DNA of 64,000 nucleotides from Lumbricus terrestris (taxonomy: Eukaryota; Annelida; Clitellata; Crassiclitellata; Lumbricidae), in NCBI GenBank assembly GCA_949752735.1, contig OX457047.1:8136855-8200854 (forward strand), in the 5' to 3' direction. Made by a program: the position numbers and the translations under genes. Of this stretch, positions 20,639-32,945 are shown one piece after another (within the stretch, counting starts at the first letter, position 1; each line of letters begins with the position of its first letter). Below the pieces are notes generated by a model. The model was not told where the DNA came from, made no database searches, and saw only the letters and a list, made by a program, of their open reading frames with translations.

Positions 20639-20692
<54 letters not shown>
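20639..20692. repeat. (TA)n microsatellite
   Basis: About 26 TA units; a shorter TA run precedes at 20585-20610. Confidence 0.97.
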
Positions 20693-20695
<3 letters not shown>

Positions 20696-20744
20696 GGCTT
20701 CAAAACTTTCTTTATAATAGAACTTTCCTGGTCAAAGTTGGAGC

Positions 20745-21215
20745 TGAACTTTCTGGTTAATTCAAACAACAGAATGGCACTCCGAAGGCTTCAATAAAAT
20801 CTAATATCTCCACTCTTATTTCTGGAAATGATTATCGATATTCCTACAGGAATGGATGGTGCAAATAATATGTCACTTTTTGCAGATGGCAGTGCTGTTT
20901 ATCTAGGTCATAGAAATATAAAAAGTTTGGAAAATACAATTCATCTAACAGTCAATTTAATACAATATTGGTTTAAAATGAAAACGAGTTTGAAATATCT
21001 ATTAATAAAACTACTGCAGCCCTTTTTCTAAAAGAATTGGTTTTTCAAAGATTAATATACAAATTGACAAAAAGGAAATTAAGATGGAAGATAAGGTCAA
21101 ATTTCTTCGAGTCTCAAATTGATTACATTATCGAGAAATGCAAGAAGAGAATAAACCTTATTAGAGCAATAAGTGGCTATAGCTGGAGAGCTTGTAAACA
21201 AATCTTCTAACAATC
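20745..21215 (+). pseudogene. non-LTR retrotransposon reverse transcriptase relic
   Basis: Encodes SLFADGSAVYLGHRN, then (after a frame change) FEISINKTTAALFSKR, then DKVKFLRV and KCKKRINLIRA. The order matches the catalytic F-A-D-D, the KT motif and the (F)LGV motif of jockey/I-type LINEs. The second catalytic Asp is replaced by Gly (FADG), so it is dead. Frameshifts are present. Confidence 0.65.
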
Positions 21216-21267
21216 AGGTATTTTGGATTATGTTGATGTTGCTTACTAATCGGCCTGCAAGTTATAT

Positions 21268-21570
<303 letters not shown>

Positions 21571-21711
21571 CAACTAAACCATTATGCATGAGAAGATGAA
21601 TTTGTGATTTCGCCTTAGGTTTTTTTATGAGAACAACGGTAGTGTTACTGTTTTATAAACGAAAACTCTTCATGACTAGCCTTTGAGACATTACGACCCA
21701 CAAATTAGTAA

Positions 21712-21795
21712 TTGGATGGATCCGATTTGACCAGGGTCTATGACAACAGAGACCGCCACCCTGGACAGAAATTTGCTCGGCGTATTGCATCACCA
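21712..21795 (-). mobile_element. short hairpin retroposon (mini-SINE)
   Basis: Minus-strand copy with GGATCCGATTTGACCAGGGT and ACCCTGGACAG on the plus strand. Family as at 627. Confidence 0.75.
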
Positions 21796-21879
21796 AAACA
21801 AAATATAATTTCAAGCGGGTCCTTAACTTATAAAGCGTGTTTTATTGTTTTGCAGGTGTCCAATACTTTCGTTGTTGCA

Positions 21880-22080
21880 ATTGTATAGTTTATAGGGTTG
21901 CACGTTCGAATCCACCTCAAGTCGCCGCGTTGGGACCCTGCATGGGCAAGTCCTTCACTCGCAATTGCTCAGCGCTTCGGCATGAAACTCCGATGTAGTG
22001 TCCGCTCTGTAGTCGGGAGCGCCACTGAGTAGCGAGTAGAAAGCTTGAAGGGGCGCTATAACAAGTACGCATACAAAGAT
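21880..22080 (+). mobile_element. tRNA-derived SINE with L2-like tail, 5' truncated
   Basis: Contains the B-box ACGTTCGAATCC, a body with CAAGTCCTTCACTCGCAATTG, and a tail GGGAGCGCC...GGGGCGCTATAAC. Same family as 28121 and 50901. Confidence 0.75.
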
Positions 22081-22109
22081 CGCGTATGTTAGTCTGTTAC
22101 AGTTACTGT

Positions 22110-23416
22110 AGGGGAAGGTTGCCAAAGATGGACCACGTAAGGATGATCGTCCGTTTTCGCCACAAATTATGAGAAAATAATTATGCAACACGGTAGTTAC
22201 ATAGATTAGGTATAGATGCACCATTGGATGCAAGAAAATTTTCATTTAAATATATAGAATAAAAAAATTTAAAAAAATAAAAAATCGCTTAAGTGGTCCA
22301 TCTTAGGAGCATGGGCGCCAAAGATGGACCATTGAAAAAATGTATTGTTAAAGGCAGACAAACAGTCTTAATTCATCAAACATTTCTGCTAAAATAAACT
22401 TACATTAAACAATACATATTATGCACTTTTTCAATAAATAATAAAAAGATAAAAATATTAAATTGTCAATTTCTTTAAGTAAAATAACTTTTTTTAAATT
22501 AAAAATTTTAAACAAAGAATTTTCAAATTTTTCTCAAAGTTCAGCATTGTCCACATCACTGTCTATAATAAATTACAAATACTAGCTTAGTGGAATATAT
22601 TTAAATAAATGATAAAAAAGAAAAATATTAAATTGTCAATTTTTTAATTAAAAAAACTTTTTTTAAATTAAAAAATATAAACAAAGAATTTTCTAATTTT
22701 TCTTACAGTTCAGCATTGTCCACATCACTTTCTATAATAAATTACAAATACCAGCTTAGTAGAATATATTTCAATAAATAATTTTAAAAAAGAAAAAATT
22801 ATATTGTCAATTTTTTATTTAAAAAAACTTTTTTAAATTTAAAAATATAAACAAAGAATTTTCTAATTTTTTTATCACAGTTCAACATTGACCACAGCAC
22901 TGTCTATAATAAATTACAAATACTAGCTTAGTAGAAAATATATATAGCAGTTAATTGCATTAGTAGCCTAATAATGGGCATCAATGATGATTGTACCGTG
23001 TTCATGCATAGTCGCCTAACATGGACCACACGTGTTTCATCTTAGGCAACTTGCACACACCCACTTCCATCTCATATAACTTTTTAAGCAGTTTTGATAT
23101 TGAATTTTCTGGTATGGTATCTTGTAAAGAATTGAAAAACTTAGTTCATAGACGAATTCCAAACTTTTCAGTAGGTCCGGCCTCGATTTTGTATTCATTT
23201 TACCCCAAGCTATTATTTTATCAAGCAGTGTCAATTGACGTTTTGTCTGTTTTCTCGAAGGTTTTTCTGTATAGCGGATGTCCAATTATTTCATTCAATC
23301 TATCTTGTGACCTGCTAGATACGACAGCATCAAATTTCAATACAGTTTCAATCCTTGTGGCCAATCACGAAGTGGTCCATCTTAGGCGCTGGTCCATCTT
23401 TGGCAACCTTCCCCTA
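22110..23416. mobile_element. TIR-bounded DNA element with internal triplication
   Basis: GGGGAAGGTTGCCAAAGATG at the left end is repeated inverted at the right end (CATCTTTGGCAACCTTCCCC), with TA outside each, as in mariner/pogo-type elements. Inside, a ~175-bp AT-rich unit with CAGCATTGTCCACATCACT(G/T)TC occurs three times in tandem (about 22447-22950). Subterminal copies of GTGGTCCATCTTAGG repeat the TIR core. Only weak open frames remain, so it appears non-autonomous. Confidence 0.75.
22447..22950. repeat. three tandem ~175-bp AT-rich units
   Basis: Each unit has ATTAAATTGTCAATTT, a T-rich run, AACAAAGAATTTTC and GTCTATAATAAATTACAAAT. Copies are ~90% alike by eye. Confidence 0.85.
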
Positions 23417-23613
23417 CTGGTTCGACTGTTCATTGCGGTGGAATTAGACACCTGTAAAACATTGACAAGATCATTAATTCCTGAAACCGATTAACAATAT
23501 TCATACAGGGGTCTATGGTGCAAATATACCAATATATATATTTATATGTCTATAATTAAATTGCTATAGTTTCTATAAAATTATATAATTATAAACTATG
23601 AATCCACCGACAT

Positions 23614-24300
23614 CCTCCTTCGCCTTCCTGATTCTCGTATCGTGATATCGTTCTCCCGCGGCTTCTCAGAAGCGGTCCATCATCACTCCGATCCTGAAGC
23701 AGCCAGGACTTGACCCTCTTCTGCCGTCTAGCTATAGGTCTATAATAGCCAATGATACATTAATGTCTAAAATTGTTGAAAAGCTTGTAAGCCTAGTTGT
23801 TCAACTGTTTAGGTACTTGGATTCTAACACGCTTCTACCACTGTATAAATCTGACTTTCGTAAGAGGCATCCCACCGAGACCCTTCTTCTATAATATGCT
23901 CTTATAAAGCACACAGTCTACAGTGCTATAGATAGATCACGGGTCACTCTTCTGGCCTTCTACGACTTGAGTGTTGCTTTTGACACTGTCGATCATAATA
24001 TTCTTATCCATCGACTTTCCACTTCTTTTTGCATCTCTGCTCTGCCCCTTGACTGTCTCACATCTTATCTATTATAGTAGACCGTTCCTCTTCCACTGCC
24101 TATCACTCTACTCGTTTCCCTTGGATCCCCGTTCCAGTCGGTCTTCTGCAGGGCTCTGTTCTAGGGTCCTTGCTCTATATTCTTTTCACTGCGAACATTA
24201 GCTCTCTGCTTGCTTTTAGCTCTCTGCGCAGTCACTCCTATGCTGATGATGTCCACTCATTATGCCCATTGCTTTGCTGAGGACGCAGCAGACTTTCCGC
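23614..24300 (+). pseudogene. CR1/L2-type reverse transcriptase relic
   Basis: Multiple frames together give KRSIITPILKQPGLDPLLPS, a YRSI fragment, LAFYDLSVAFDTVDHNILIH, then LQGSV-like and YADDVH-like remains. Stops and frameshifts are frequent. The order PILKQPGLDP..YRPI..D.S.AFDTVDH is that of LINE reverse transcriptases of the CR1/L2/jockey assemblage. Confidence 0.7.
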
Positions 24301-24771
24301 CTTATGGTCTTCGCTTCTGACACTCTTACTAGGTCTACTTGGCTTTCGTCAAATCAATTTGATTCTTCGGAGACGCAATGCAATTGGCTGGGAACTCGCC
24401 AACAGCTGTTGGCTAAGATTGACTTGGCTGCCCTCGCACATGAGTTTCCTCTTGTAGCCTACACTTCCTCTGTAAGTTCTAGACCTTGGTGATATCTTAG
24501 ACCAAGAACTCTTCTGTTCTAAAAATGTATGCCTTTTATTTATCAACTGACGATTATAGCCTACTGCTTTTTGAATAATTAACATAAAAATGAGAAGTTA
24601 TATTCTGTTAAGTAACCTAGGTATAGCTATAGTTAGTGTCATCATTATCAGGACGACTGATGGTGCTGACATACATGCATTTCGTGAATGAATGAATTGT
24701 GTCATTGTCATTATAATGGAACGACGATATTATGTTAAGTCGAAGATAATCGATGTCACACACCCATACTT
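24301..24771. other. no recognised feature
   Basis: Possibly the decayed 3' part of the preceding LINE. Nothing diagnostic is visible. Confidence 0.4.
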
Positions 24772-24825
24772 TTCGCAGCCTTGGGACTGGCACTTACAAA
24801 GTACGAGCAGTGTCGGATTTATTAG
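24772..24825 (-). repeat. RTE-3'-tail-like fragment
   Basis: Plus strand CAGCCTTGGGACTGGCACTT is the reverse complement of the family box. Confidence 0.55.
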
Positions 24826-25734
24826 TTAGGTATTAAATTACTTCATATCATGCTATAACGACAACAGTTCAAATAATGCCAAATATCAGATCGTGCAGCG
24901 TTGTTTGTTTAAAAGTTAGTTGTTACTTCTTTACCATCTTTAGAGGGGGAGAAATTAGACAGCTTTTTATAGCTGTCAATCTAGCTATATAATTGATTAT
25001 TCACTTTTTTCTCTAAGTCGTTCCCACTCAGTCTCTCGCCTCGTGATTTTAATTTATTGGTCGATATTCTTGACATAGGCCTATTTTTGTGACACGTGCC
25101 ATCAAAACCCGTCACATGTCGTTTTGTGACCTGTTATTTAGCATATGCTTCAAAATACTTTTTACACAATGAAATTATTTTTTCCATCTGAAGTTATATT
25201 TCTTCGATTTTTCTCGTTTATACTGAGAACATCGAATTAAAGTTTCAGAATATTTGTGTTTTCAAAGTCATCAGAAACCAGTAATGGATTATTCTGGAAT
25301 TTTGCTATGTATTAAAGAAGAGTATTCTTAATCAAACGACGCAAACAACATCACAATCGGTTTACCATTTCGCAAATTGCGGCGAATTTGTAGCCATCAG
25401 CTTAATTGAAGAATGTTCTACATTTTTGTCCCTTTAACCTATTGCAGCTTATAGCGCGATATCTGCGAACCTAATTGAAGCGCCTATTTGCTTCAAGTCA
25501 TAATCGTCAAGCCATAATGAACTAAAGACTACGCCACGGATTTGTAGCATTGTCGCTATGCAAGTTCTTAGATCAGGTTTAGTTGATTGCTCCGTAGCAA
25601 CGTAAAGCAAAGTCAACTCTAACGTGTTTTAGTAAAAACTCATGGCAAATGACGGCTGTCATCAAACACCTTTAAAACGTGTGTAATTTTGTCTATACAT
25701 TTTAAAATTTCCATATTCCTAAATTCCACCATGG
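24826..25734. other. no recognised feature
   Basis: AT-rich sequence. The dispersed word AAACACCTTTAAAACG occurs near 25664. No gene was recognised. Confidence 0.5.
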
Positions 25735-25810
25735 TTTACTCTGCCAGTACAAGTCCCAAGGCTGGCTAAAGAATGAGAGCGACACTAACCATCTTTGATA
25801 ATTATGGCAG
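25735..25810 (+). repeat. RTE-3'-tail-like fragment
   Basis: CTCTGCCAGTACAAGTCCCA, then GGCTGGCTAAAG, and CGACACTAACCATCTTTGAT. Confidence 0.55.
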
Positions 25811-26175
25811 TCGGCTGCCAATTATTAACAATTTAACATACATTAAGTTCAAGATTAATTATACATAATTTCATAAACATCGCAATTTATCGCCTAAAAT
25901 AACTTCTGTTGAAATGAAATAGGTGACATAGTCCATAATTATTAACTTGACTTTTTTGGCTTTTTTTAAGACTACATCTTGGCTTTTCATAAATTTTTGA
26001 GCGGTATCAATGATGGCAGTGTCGTTTGACATGCAACAAACATTGCTAAACCTTCTTACAATAAAATTAAATACAAACTGTCGCTCAATAAAGAAATTAT
26101 CTTGTATACGCGAATAAAGAACACCCTTAAACTATGTTCAAATTGTAATTGAAATAATGGCATTCCGTCGCCGTA
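25811..26175. other. no recognised feature
   Basis: AT-rich sequence without signatures. Confidence 0.5.
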
Positions 26176-26390
26176 TTGTAAGTATTGAGTTGCATTATGC
26201 CAAACAAATTTTTTTCGAGCACAACTTTCTCTATTGTCATGTTAAACACTCGTCAAATCTGGATCCATCTATCCGTACTGTAATAATAACTGGGAAGTGC
26301 TGTAATATGCAAAACAAATTTTTCTCGAGGGCAACGGCCTCTGTAGTCATAGGCCTTCGTCAAATCCGGATGCATCCGTCCGTACTGTAA
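26176..26390 (+). mobile_element. two adjacent diverged mini-SINE copies (subfamily B)
   Basis: The first (26176-26277) is strongly diverged. The second (26292-26390) has AAGTGCTGTAATATGCAAA with hairpin arms CGAGGGC and GCCTTCG, which pair with one G-T wobble. Both end in GGATCCATC- or GGATGCATCC-type tails. Confidence 0.7.
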
Positions 26391-26661
26391 TTTTCACTTA
26401 CAAGCAGATCATAAGTATTATTACTATTATAATTATTATTATTGAACAACACAAAGATCATAAGAATCATGACAATATTCTAAAACCGACACAGCCGTAG
26501 TATGACTGCGATTAATTGTATTTGTAAACGGATGATTACAAGTCAATACAGAATTTAAATGTAAAAATTTAACAGTCCTGCTGTTCATTTAACCAGCACC
26601 ATCTGTTGAATGAAAGGCTATTTTCACTTTTATATTATTACTCTTGAAGGCAGAAAGAAAC
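26391..26661. other. no recognised feature
   Basis: Includes a short ATT run near 26418-26443. Confidence 0.5.
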
Positions 26662-27295
<634 letters not shown>

Positions 27296-27484
27296 GAAAC
27301 AATAACTCGAGATAAATTAATCATAACTACAATAAATAATCGCAAAGAAATTGCACGATAACAAAATAATGACGACACTCGCTCCACCGCTGTCCAACAT
27401 GTGGGAGTCAGTAGCTTGGAGAAAAGGGGAGGTCTACGCAAAATTAGTCTTTCTCAGGCGTTCTTAATATTATTAAATCTTTTT

Positions 27485-27575
27485 TCTTTTGCCGTGGCTG
27501 GGCTGGGAGCGCCTCTGAGTAGTTTCTTGAAGGGGCGCTATATAAATACTAATAATGAATGAATGAATAATGAGT
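27485..27575 (+). mobile_element. L2-like 3' tail module
   Basis: GGGAGCGCCTCTGAGTAG...GAAGGGGCGCTATATAAATA followed by an AATG simple tail. The arms GCGCC and GGCGC can pair. Confidence 0.7.
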
Positions 27576-28034
27576 ATTAACAACTAGTCAAAGGGACTCA
27601 GGCTTAAATGGTGCCTCACTTTTATAAATTAATTCTTTTCGCAAATTTCTTCCTTTATTGACCACTGAGATCAGTTTTGAAGGTGTCTAATGACATTCAT
27701 TATTTGCTGAGACATTGACTTTAATTATCATGTCAGCGTTGCACTGATTTAAGTTGTAAAATGGCAAATTCACTCAACCTTTCAAAAGATGGTACAATCT
27801 AATCTAATGAGTAATGATTCATTGAACGTATGTACAACTTTCTTTATACCACTTTCTTCAGACCTTCCAATTGACAGTCTGCTTGCATTTTGTCTGCTCT
27901 GTAATACACGAATATAAACATAATTTCTATAAATATTGTTATTTGAAAATGGCACACCGAAGATTATAGTTGTGAACATAATATCTTTCACTCCGCCATA
28001 CCGTCTGCTGACCATGCGCAAGCGTGCTTTTATG
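27576..28034. other. no recognised gene
   Basis: Holds a copy of the dispersed word AAGGTGTCTAATGACATTCA near 27679. Otherwise unassigned. Confidence 0.5.
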
Positions 28035-28117
28035 CCCAAGATCTCTACGCGACGACTTGAGGTGGATTCGAACCGGCTGCAAGGCAACAAACATACCCAC
28101 TAGACCACGGCGCCCCA
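28035..28117 (-). mobile_element. tRNA-derived SINE head, minus strand
   Basis: On the minus strand: GGGGCGCCGTGGTCTAGTGG (A-box region) and CCGGTTCGAATCCACCTC (B-box). It faces the plus-strand SINE that begins a few bases later. Confidence 0.75.
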
Positions 28118-28120
28118 CGC

Positions 28121-28350
28121 GTGGCGCTGTGATGTAGTGGTGGCGTCGTTGCCGTGAAGCCGGAAGGTTCGAGGTTCGAATACACCTCAAGTCGCCGCGT
28201 AGGTACCTTGGGCAAGTCCTTCGCTCGCAATTGCTCAGCACTTCGGCGTGAAACTCCGATGCAGTGTCCACCCTGCAGTCGGGAGCGCCTCTGAGTAGCG
28301 TGCCTGAAGGGCGCTATAACAAGTGCACATACAAACAAACAAACACGCGC
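28121..28350 (+). mobile_element. tRNA-derived SINE with L2-like tail
   Basis: A-box region GATGTAGTGGTGGCGTCG and B-box GAGGTTCGAATACACC, then the body CTTGGGCAAGTCC...GCACTTCGGCGTG, then the tail GGGAGCGCCTCTGAGTAG...GGGCGCTATAAC and a CAAA simple tail. Confidence 0.82.
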
Positions 28351-28389
28351 GAAAATCGGTTTTAAAAGTGTATAAAGGTTTAAAACTTG

Positions 28390-28390
<1 letters not shown>

Positions 28391-28463
<73 letters not shown>

Positions 28464-28465
28464 TC
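28391..28465. repeat. (GT)n microsatellite
   Basis: About 27 GT units, then GCGT units. Confidence 0.96.
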
Positions 28466-28479
28466 GTGTGTGTGACAGA

Positions 28480-29380
28480 GACAGAGAGAAAGATAGAGAG
28501 AGCGAACAGCTACAGTTACTATGGTTGAAATAGCCCATTGCAAATGTTGCCACCGTTATTTATTATGCGTGTGGAACTGTTGTAAAGGTGCCTAACGATA
28601 CCGGTCATTATTTTGCCAGACTTAACTTGCAAATTCGCTAGCATGGAACTTCTTTTGCGTTGCAATTGTTAGGCCAACCCATTTTACCTTAATTGAACGA
28701 GTCAAATTTAATCTAAGAATATTATATAGCGCCAATTTATAACGGCCATCAACAGCTCATGCAATTGTAACGTGGGGTATTGATCGATTGCGCACCAGAG
28801 TGAATGAAGTGCTACCCGGTCAATATGTGTGCGCTTGTTTGTGTGTGTGACTGGACGTGTGTATTGTGTATGAGCACATTGTTAGATGAGGCGATGTTTC
28901 GGTCGCCTTTGTCGCCCTGACGGCCATTGCAATCTCGTTTTTGAGGTGATTGTACATGCAATGGAAGCACTGTCTATCATTTATATAAGGGAAATTATTA
29001 ATAACGTGAACGGTCCGAAGAATATAGAAAACAAGATGATGTTCTTGCACAGCTCAAAAACCACTGCACGTGATGCTATGCATTCGGCATTGTCTCCAAT
29101 GTAACTCCGCTCAGATAATTTTGATCTCTTCTATCTGCATCTTCTCATCGACCTTTCTGTTCCGTGGACAGGTATGACCTGCTTCTCCCACTATTGGTCC
29201 TCACAATCTCGATCCTTTGCCTTCAATGGTTGATAGTACCCTCCTCATGGAATGTCCTTCCAAACACTGTGTCTAACTCTTCCTTCTGTATCGCTGTCTT
29301 TGTTCTCCCTGCTTTTTTTCTTGAAACTTACTTTTTGTCAGAGTTCTCACACTTGGGACGCTAATGACTGGCTATGGCTC
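28480..29380. other. no recognised gene
   Basis: Has the dispersed word AAAGGTGCCTAACGA near 28588 and pyrimidine-rich DNA near 29105-29340. No domain-bearing ORF. Confidence 0.5.
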
Positions 29381-29647
29381 CAGTGGCGGCGCCAGGATTT
29401 CAGTTTTGGGGGTGGGTTATATTTGCGGGAGAAAATTTTCCGTTTTCGGTCGCCAAAATTTCTGACACGAGGTTTGGCAGACAGTTTGGCGGATATGGAA
29501 AAGGTCCATTTTCCAAGATTTCGACCAAATGACTAAAAAAAGTCGTCAGAAATTTTGGCCACTGAAAACGGAACATTTTTACAAGGGGAAAAAATTATCG
29601 ACTTTTTATAGGGCTTAGCTCCCTCTAGCCCTCTAGCGCCGCTACTG
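29381..29647. mobile_element. hAT-like MITE
   Basis: CAGTGGCGGCGCCAGGATTT at the left and AGCGCCGCTACTG at the right are inverted ends. The flanks TATGGCTC and CATGGCTC match at 7 of 8 bases. Confidence 0.75.
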
Positions 29648-29682
29648 CATGGCTCGGAGCGGCGCAAGAAGTTATTACTAAT

Positions 29683-30240
29683 TACAGAATGGCCATCATC
29701 AGACAGGCCATGAGAGACCTTGATAGAAATGCTTTGTTCTCACGATTACTCCTGGAAGTTAAACTCAAATTGTACAATGCCTGCGTACTATCGATATTCC
29801 TGTATGGTGGCGAAGCGCGGGCCTTGGCCAAAGTGTAGGAGAAGAAGGTGGACACTCTGGATGAATGGTGTTTGCAACATGAAATGGAATGACTTCATCA
29901 CTATTATGGAAGTTCGACGGCGAACGAACCAGAAACCTCTGACATCGATATTGAGAAGGAGGCGACTGGACCTATTTGGCAATGTGGTCAGTCTCTAGCT
30001 GACCATCGACGCAAGACGGGCTCCCACGTTGGTTGCCCCCACCTCAGTGGGAGACACATCGTGGGAGACCGCGAGATACTTAGCTGTCCTATGTCTCGAG
30101 GGATCTGCAGAATGCTGAAATCTCTGTGACCATCGGCTTGGCAGAAGACCGAAACCGGTGGAGAAAATTCATTATTGGCATACACGCAACGCTTCAGGGG
30201 CCATACCTCAACGTACAACTCTACTTCCCTCGACGATCTT
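29683..30240 (+). pseudogene. RTE-like reverse transcriptase C-terminal relic
   Basis: Combined frames give RMAIIRQAMRDLDRNALFSR, a segment with VKLKLYNACVLSIFLYGGEA, DEWCLQHE, VRRRTNQKPLTSILRRRR, LFGNV and GRPRDT...LAEDRNRWRKF. This is the familiar LINE sequence after the catalytic domain (KLKLY..CVL..LLYG.E.W, GRPR.TW, A.DR..WR). Several frameshifts. RTE-type by resemblance. Confidence 0.7.
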
Positions 30241-31381
30241 TGACCGTACGTTCGCCTTATCCACCGGCCTGACAGCCACACGGACGGACGCGCGACGGAT
30301 GGACGGACGGGCGGACAGAATGATATAAATGAGTACAAGCCAGTTTTTCTTGAGTTTTAGTTTCGCGTTGGCCTTCATCTTTCCTCTTGGAAACTTTGTG
30401 CTTTACATGAATTTCCTTAGAAGTGTTGCCGAACTTATTACGTCGTTTTCATTCGTTTTTGAGGTGTCTAAAAAATTGACTTTTTAATCTGCATCTCCAC
30501 TCTTTAGGGCCGCTAACGAATAATAATAAATATTACGTTTATGCGTAAGTATACGGTAGGTAACTCCGACGGCATTACACTACGCTGGGTCTTCTCTGAG
30601 CAGAGATACATGTAAGTTACAGGCGATAGATTTCTATCTATCGCCGGTAAGTTTGTTCGTCCACCAGATCTTAAAGTCAACAGGATTCAGCGTATCCACG
30701 TAAGAAAGCATAGGGACGAGGTAAACGGTCACGAGATGTCGTTAAAAGCTGCAAAAGTCTTCATCTGTTATGTTGTTGCCATGCATTGTGTAGCCTAATA
30801 TTGTATTTCTTTCCATCTTTTTTTACGAGAATTGGACTGTTTTGTGAAGTTTATTTACTTGTGATTTTAGAATCTCTTAGGCCTACACCAAATAAAATCT
30901 CTTACACCAAATATCGACGTCAACACATCTTGATTACTATTGTTGCAGTCGATTATACACCTTTAAGTTAGGAAATTATTATCTATATATAGTGCGACTA
31001 TACAGAAATTTTACCTATTGCGCGATCTCTCCGTAGTATATGTATACTAAGATGTGGATGATGGAAATCATGGAATGTCAAGTTCGTTGGATATTGACCC
31101 GGTGCTTTATTTCGCATTATGCTCATTGGCACAATAGAAGTATCTTATTCCATCACAAAAAGATGTCGACAAATAACAAAGAATGTTTGGCCTTGAAACG
31201 CACAACTCAAACTTAATTCTTTTTGATCTCGGTTGTCTTGAATGACACGAAGGCTATACAATACAATACAAAACACATGGAAATTAATATCTAATAAGAC
31301 AAGTCTTGCACCAGAGCTCGAATTAGAGCATGTGTATGGGGTGCTGTATAAAACGCGTCCCACTTCATTACGTTGCTCCGT
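30241..31381. other. no recognised gene
   Basis: Contains a GGAC/GGGC-type short run (30280-30315), an inverted pair GATAGATTTCTATCTATC near 30625-30645, and the word GAGGTGTCTAAAAAATTG near 30462. Unassigned otherwise. Confidence 0.5.
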
Positions 31382-31526
31382 AATAATTAATATTAACTAA
31401 TAATTAACTAATAATTAAATTACTGGTCTAGTACCTTGCTCTTAAGTGCTGTAATATGCCGAGCAAATTTCTGCCCTGGGTAACGGCCTCTGTTGTCATA
31501 GACCCTGGTCAAATCTGATCCATCCA
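31382..31526 (+). mobile_element. short hairpin retroposon (mini-SINE) with 13-bp TSD
   Basis: Hairpin family copy with an AT-rich 5' extension. The flanks 31369-31381 and 31527-31539 are both TACGTTGCTCCGT. The inserted unit is 145 bp, including AGTACCTTGCTCTTAAGTGC and the GATCCATCCA tail. The first hairpin arm is CCTGGGT in place of CCAGGGT. Confidence 0.85.
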
Positions 31527-31539
31527 TACGTTGCTCCGT

Positions 31540-32564
31540 TCAGCTTTCACATCAAGTAGAATAACACGGACTGGTAAAACCTGGAGAAAGTACGAGCTAA
31601 TCATCATTGAGATGAAACAATATGGTTAGCCACCACCTTACCAACTAAACAATAATTTTTATAAAATAAGCCAACAGCAACTGTTTTTCTCACAGCAAGA
31701 TGTCGCTAAACAGCGGATTCACTTAATAAAAATCAAAATCCATTTGCAACGAAAACACGGGGAGTTCTACTTTTTCTTTCTGTCTATCCAGAGCTACAAC
31801 AGCGCGCCTCCTGTATACGCTGGCCCTGCCTGGTGGTGCCTAACCACTGCTGATGGCCAATCAAAACTACAGAGTGGTCATAGAGACGTTACGGTTTTTT
31901 GACGCCTGATATTAAGAGCGTTGAAGTTCTTGTGCATGACATTGAAAATCGATTAGTTCGTACAGTGATCCGACTCGATTCACACGTCCTGATTAACATT
32001 TTCCCACCGAGAGTCCACAAGCCGTATAATCTTCGCCCTCGTCCTCACAGTTTTGAACTATCGATTAAGGACAACAGAAATTACATTTCTCGAGTGCTTT
32101 ACATATACTCGACAATTGCCCCTCTTTCTGACTTCCACCCATTTGATTGAATTATGATTTTCTGTATCTTTTTGTATTTATAACTGGCTGCGGTATGTCA
32201 GCAAGAACTCAATAAAACGACTTTTAATACGTCATACGCCATCAAATGGCTAGACCATTATAATAATATTAGGCAGTGGTTAGACACCTTTATATCGGTT
32301 ATTTATGATTTTATATATTCATAAATAGAGTTTGCATCTCCGTTGCAAAATGTGCAAATATATAATAATATTGCCATCAAACTCCGAAAAAAAGGGAAAA
32401 GAGAGAAAAAGGACAGAAACTGATGAACAGTTAAACAAAAGTGAATGGAAATACGTTGAAAATTTTAAAGACGTCAACAGCCTTTGTACAGTAGCTACAT
32501 GTATAAGATGTCGTTAAACTGCTGATTAATAAAAACATCTCCGTTTTCTGGGTGTATGGTTAAA
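31540..32564. other. no recognised gene
   Basis: The stretch 31899-32150 is open for 83 codons with no recognised domain. 32282 has the word TAGACACCTTTATATC. Confidence 0.45.
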
Positions 32565-32645
32565 AAGGCTGCATTATGTCATAATATGCAAAACCCATCT
32601 TTGTCAACGTCAACGGCATATATGCTGTCATAAGATGTCATTGAG
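32565..32645 (+). mobile_element. strongly diverged mini-SINE
   Basis: ATTATGTCATAATATGCAAA, then AACGTCAACGGC and TGCTGTCATAAG follow the family order, but the hairpin is degenerate. Confidence 0.45.
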
Positions 32646-32945
32646 CAATGGATTCCTCTTCCTCCTCCTCGTTTCCGTTGGATGTAAATCAGAGGGATCC
32701 ATTCTACAACCAACACAAACATGATCATTCATGACGAGGATATATAGGGTGTCTCGATAGGTCGTGAACGATTTTGAATGCAGAAAAATATATGTTATAC
32801 ACAACATAATGTGGAAAGTTTTATACTGGCGGATAGGTTGTTCAAATGAAAATGTTACGCCAAAAAAATTAGATCACTAGCTCACTTATTCAAATTTTAG
32901 CGCCAATATCCGTGACGTCATCAAATTCGTGCCAAATAAACGTCC

